Below are positions 6,449 to 8,762 of a stretch of DNA of 8,762 nt, in pieces. Under the pieces are notes generated by a model. It saw nothing but the letters and a program-made list of their open reading frames with translations, had not been told where the DNA came from and did not search any database. A program made the position numbers and the translations under genes. The first letter of the stretch is position 1. Each line of letters starts with the position of its first letter. This DNA comes from Thiotrichales bacterium HSG1 (GTDB lineage Bacteria > Pseudomonadota > Gammaproteobacteria > Beggiatoales > Beggiatoaceae), in contig JAUCGN010000066.1 of assembly GCA_030378125.1 (NCBI GenBank), forward strand, positions 1-8,762, in the 5' to 3' direction.

Positions 6449-7084
6449 TTATAATCTTTTAGTTGCTGCAATACAATAGGATTTTAAAGGTTTTCCATCT
6501 TTCTCTTTTATATTAATATTAGAAAAACCAGAATTTACCAATAGTTTATTAATTTCACCCATCGAATAGATATTAAATATACCTTCATCTAAGTTTAGAG
6601 TTTGCATTTGTTCTTTATTCCGAAAACCAAGAATCATTCTACCTTCAGGTTTTAGCACTCGAAATATTTCCCTAAGTTGAACTTCTGGTTTTTTCCAAAA
6701 ATATAAAGTGTTTACTGAGCAGACTTTATCAAATGACTCATTTTCATAAGGTAACTTACTACAATCACCTTGCTGAATTTTCATCTTATTATTAGCAATA
6801 TGGTGGTAATTTAACTTATTTGCTTCTGCTACCATTGTTGATGAAAAATCAATTCCTTCGGTAAAATCTACAATTGTAGCTATCTCATTGAGCAGTCTTC
6901 CCGGCCCAAAACCAATTTCTAAAACCTTGTCACTTGCTACTAATTCCAATGATTTTTTCACCAACAAATTTAAGTCATTATTACCTCTGAATAACGTTGG
7001 CATAATATAACGACCAATCAAACCGGATGGTTTTCTAGCTTGTTGAGATAAAATCTTAGTTGGGATTAGGTTAAATAATTTCAC
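6449..7084 (-). CDS. Class I SAM-dependent methyltransferase
   Basis: This 211-residue cytosolic enzyme has the Methyltransf_11-type motifs in order: motif I VLEIGFGPGR (54-63, SAM glycine loop), GID (77-79, acidic residue for the ribose), QGDCSKLPYENESFDKV (105-121), and VLKPEGR (143-149). A C-terminal YCIAATK strand completes the fold. About 35 residues before the core may form a substrate lid. The substrate cannot be told from sequence. The location next to dTDP-sugar genes would fit O- or C-methylation of a sugar or a small metabolite. The start is GTG at 7084, whose GTGA overlaps the stop of rmlC, implying translational coupling. The stop is 2 nt before the next gene. Confidence 0.85.
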   Translation of the reverse strand: MKLFNLIPTKILSQQARKPSGLIGRYIMPTLFRGNNDLNLLVKKSLELVASDKVLEIGFGPGRLLNEIATIVDFTEGIDFSSTMVAEANKLNYHHIANNKMKIQQGDCSKLPYENESFDKVCSVNTLYFWKKPEVQLREIFRVLKPEGRMILGFRNKEQMQTLNLDEGIFNIYSMGEINKLLVNSGFSNINIKEKDGKPLKSYCIAATKRL

Positions 7085-7608
7085 AAGTCTTTCAAATATC
7101 CTGCGTTAGCGTCCTTATCTGATAAAGTAGGCTTAGAAACTGACCATTTAATGTCAATATCTGGATCGTCCCAACGAATACAACCTTCATCTTCAGGATG
7201 ATAATATTCAGTGCATTTATAATGAAAACTAGCAACATCAGACATTACACAAAAACCATGAGCCAAACCGGGAGGAACATAAAATTGAGTATGCTCCTCT
7301 GCTGTTAAAATTATGCCTTCCCATTGACCATAAGTTGGAGAATTTTGTCTAATATCCACTGCAACATCAAATACCACACCTTGAGTTACACTGACTAGCT
7401 TGCCCTGTGGGTATTGTTTTTGGAAATGTAATCCACGCAATACACCTTTGGCGGAATAAGAATGGTTATCCTGTACAAACGACTCAGTGATTCCATTTTC
7501 AGCGTATTTAGCAGCATTAAAAGTTTCTAAAAAAAATCCTCTTTCATCACCAAATATTTTTGGTTTTATGATTAAAACTCCATCAATCTTAGTTTTTATT
7601 ACTTTCAT
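7081..7608 (-). CDS. rfbC: dTDP-4-dehydrorhamnose 3,5-epimerase (RmlC)
   Basis: This 175-residue cupin-fold epimerase is close to the usual family length of about 180. It converts dTDP-4-keto-6-deoxyglucose to dTDP-4-keto-rhamnose in dTDP-L-rhamnose synthesis. Signatures include DERGFFLETF (21-30), QDNHSYSAKGVLRGLHFQ (46-63) with the catalytic-type His61, KLVSVTQG with Lys70, VFDVAVDIR (79-87), FYVPPGLAHGF (109-119) and YKCTEYY (130-136). A complete active-site set appears present. Its ATG shares the final A of the rmlA stop (TGATG), and its own stop overlaps the next start (GTGA), so three genes are coupled in translation. rmlB and rmlD are not in the window. A related epimerase for another dTDP-sugar cannot be excluded, but the motifs favour RmlC. 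Confidence 0.93.
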   Translation of the reverse strand: MKVIKTKIDGVLIIKPKIFGDERGFFLETFNAAKYAENGITESFVQDNHSYSAKGVLRGLHFQKQYPQGKLVSVTQGVVFDVAVDIRQNSPTYGQWEGIILTAEEHTQFYVPPGLAHGFCVMSDVASFHYKCTEYYHPEDEGCIRWDDPDIDIKWSVSKPTLSDKDANAGYLKDL

Positions 7609-8480
7609 CAGATTTTGTGCGTTAAAATATGGTTAAGGTAGCTACCATAGCTACTTTTTTGTAAAGGTTTAGCTAGACTTTGTAATTGTTCAGCAGTGAT
7701 ATAGCCTTTACGCCAAGCAATCTCTTCTGGACAAGCAATTTTAAGGCCTTGCCTCTTTTCGATAGTTTCCACAAACGAAGATGCTTCCAATAAGGACTCA
7801 TGTGTACCTGTATCTAACCAAGCCATACCACGTCCCATTTTTTCTACTTGTAATTGATTATTTTGCAAGTAAACTTTATTAACATCAGTGATTTCCAATT
7901 CTCCACGAGCCGATGGTTTAATTGTCTTAGCTATTTGTACTATATTTTCGTCATAAAAATATAACCCAGTCACAGCAAAGTATGATTTTGGTTGTTGCGG
8001 TTTTTCTTCCAAACTAATAGCAACACCATCAGCATCAAATTCAATTACCCCATAACGTTCTGGATCGTGAACTTGGTAAGCAAATACAACTGCTCCATTT
8101 TTCAAAGTAGCTGCTCTTTGTAATTTATTTTGTAAGTCATGGCCATAAAAAACATTATCACCTAATACCAATGCACAAGCAGAATTATCAATAAATGATT
8201 CGCCAATAATAAATGCTTGAGCCAAACCATCAGGTGACGGCTGTACTGCATAACTTATATTTATTCCCCACTGTTTACCGTCAGATAAAAGCTGCTGAAA
8301 CTTTGGTATATCTTGTGGGGTGGAAATTAACAAAATATCTCTTATTCCAGCTAACATAAGAGTTGTCAACGGATAATAAACCATTGGCTTATCATAAATT
8401 GGCAATAGTTGTTTAGAAATAATTTGGGTGACAGGATACAAACGAGTTCCTGAACCACCAGCTAAAATAATACCTTTCAT
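7608..8480 (-). CDS. rfbA: Glucose-1-phosphate thymidylyltransferase (RmlA)
   Basis: This 290-residue cytosolic enzyme has the family's normal length. It makes dTDP-glucose from dTTP and glucose-1-phosphate, the first step towards dTDP-rhamnose and other dTDP-deoxysugars used in surface polysaccharides. Motifs are [18 protein letters not shown] (1-18, nucleotide-binding loop), [12 protein letters not shown] (22-33), [11 protein letters not shown] (79-89), LGDNVFYG (105-112, metal-binding Asp) and LEEKP. The start is taken at ATG 8480, which begins with the canonical MKGIILAGG; a TTG at 8492 would add four residues. It lies 27 nt after the SiaB-like gene and has no strong ribosome site of its own. 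The stop overlaps the rmlC start by one base. Activity is usually feedback-inhibited by dTDP-rhamnose in this family. Confidence 0.95.
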   Translation of the reverse strand: MKGIILAGGSGTRLYPVTQIISKQLLPIYDKPMVYYPLTTLMLAGIRDILLISTPQDIPKFQQLLSDGKQWGINISYAVQPSPDGLAQAFIIGESFIDNSACALVLGDNVFYGHDLQNKLQRAATLKNGAVVFAYQVHDPERYGVIEFDADGVAISLEEKPQQPKSYFAVTGLYFYDENIVQIAKTIKPSARGELEITDVNKVYLQNNQLQVEKMGRGMAWLDTGTHESLLEASSFVETIEKRQGLKIACPEEIAWRKGYITAEQLQSLAKPLQKSSYGSYLNHILTHKI

Positions 8481-8507
8481 AATGTGTTTCAATTAAGCTT
8501 TATCAGG

Positions 8508-8762
8508 TTAAATTGTTGTTTTTAAAGAAAAAAATGAATAATTATCATCTATTTTCTGAACTTCAAATTCAATTGGTTTCACCGATTTTCTTGCTAGTTC
8601 TATAAAACCCAATCCAGCACCTTTACTATCCTTGGGAATATCTTCTCTACGTCTTTCCCTGTAATAACGTTTAAGTTCATCTTTATTCATAACCTGTAAT
8701 CTGGTAAGCTGTTTGCGGATTGAGTCAACTGCTTCATTGTGAACCATATTACCACATGATAC
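8508..8762 (-). CDS. C-terminal part of a SiaB-like (DUF6272) protein, cut by the window edge
   Basis: The frame stays open to the right edge, with V-S-C-G-N before the first internal Met, so the gene begins outside the window. The visible 84 residues include an RRREDIPKDSKGAGLGFIE stretch, in which GAGLGF resembles the ATP-lid glycine motif of GHKL (histidine-kinase-like) ATPases. They end in a FFSLKTTI beta-strand. The pattern fits the SiaB family of atypical protein kinases, which in Pseudomonas aeruginosa acts with SiaA, SiaC and SiaD to control c-di-GMP and biofilm formation. The assignment is from recall of the motif and could be wrong in detail, because the kinase core is not visible. 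It lies 27 nt upstream of rmlA in the same direction and probably belongs to the same transcript. Confidence 0.65.
   Translation of the reverse strand, partial: VSCGNMVHNEAVDSIRKQLTRLQVMNKDELKRYYRERRREDIPKDSKGAGLGFIELARKSVKPIEFEVQKIDDNYSFFSLKTTI

Overview
The window is A+T-rich and looks like a Gram-negative, probably gammaproteobacterial, genome. The features pointing that way are a two-partner-secretion-type adhesin tail, an outer-membrane beta-barrel of the phenol-degradation MetA type, an IS1-like transposase remnant, 43-residue TPR units with a recurring NWG signature, and a SiaB-like regulator. From recall only, this mix resembles filamentous sulfur bacteria (Beggiatoa, Thiomargarita or Thioploca relatives). 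No rRNA, tRNA or CRISPR was seen.

Left part (1-1385): an open frame enters from the left edge and ends at 702. Its first 127 bases are a near-perfect copy (126/127) of one TPR unit from the SIR2-TPR gene 2.6 kb downstream. They are joined in frame to the C-terminal tail of a filamentous-haemagglutinin-like adhesin. A decayed, frameshifted and truncated IS1-family transposase follows on the minus strand (798 to about 1290).

Middle (1386-3848): a 767-residue protein carries an N-terminal SIR2-type NAD-binding domain with intact motifs, a helical linker, eight 43-residue TPR units encoded by a 129-bp tandem array, and a TPR end-of-group-like tail. Such SIR2 fusions are typical of antiphage NADases, so this is the best defence candidate here. 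A 78-bp imperfect palindrome, either a bidirectional terminator or a MITE-like element, separates it from the convergent genes beyond.

Right of that, on the minus strand, is a putative three-gene unit (5620 down to 3849): an outer-membrane barrel protein followed by two tandem paralogues with TerB/EF-hand-like acidic motifs.

The last block (8762 down to 5862) is a tight minus-strand operon of five genes. In transcription order it holds the 3' end of a SiaB-like gene, rmlA (glucose-1-phosphate thymidylyltransferase), rmlC (dTDP-4-dehydrorhamnose 3,5-epimerase), a class I SAM methyltransferase, and an unusual small protein. That last protein appears to be an AMP-binding-enzyme C-terminal lid split by a PilZ-like domain, with the A10 catalytic lysine replaced by glutamine. 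The last three junctions are overlaps or a 2-nt gap, suggesting coupled translation. The operon combines cell-surface sugar synthesis with two proteins that suggest biofilm or c-di-GMP control.
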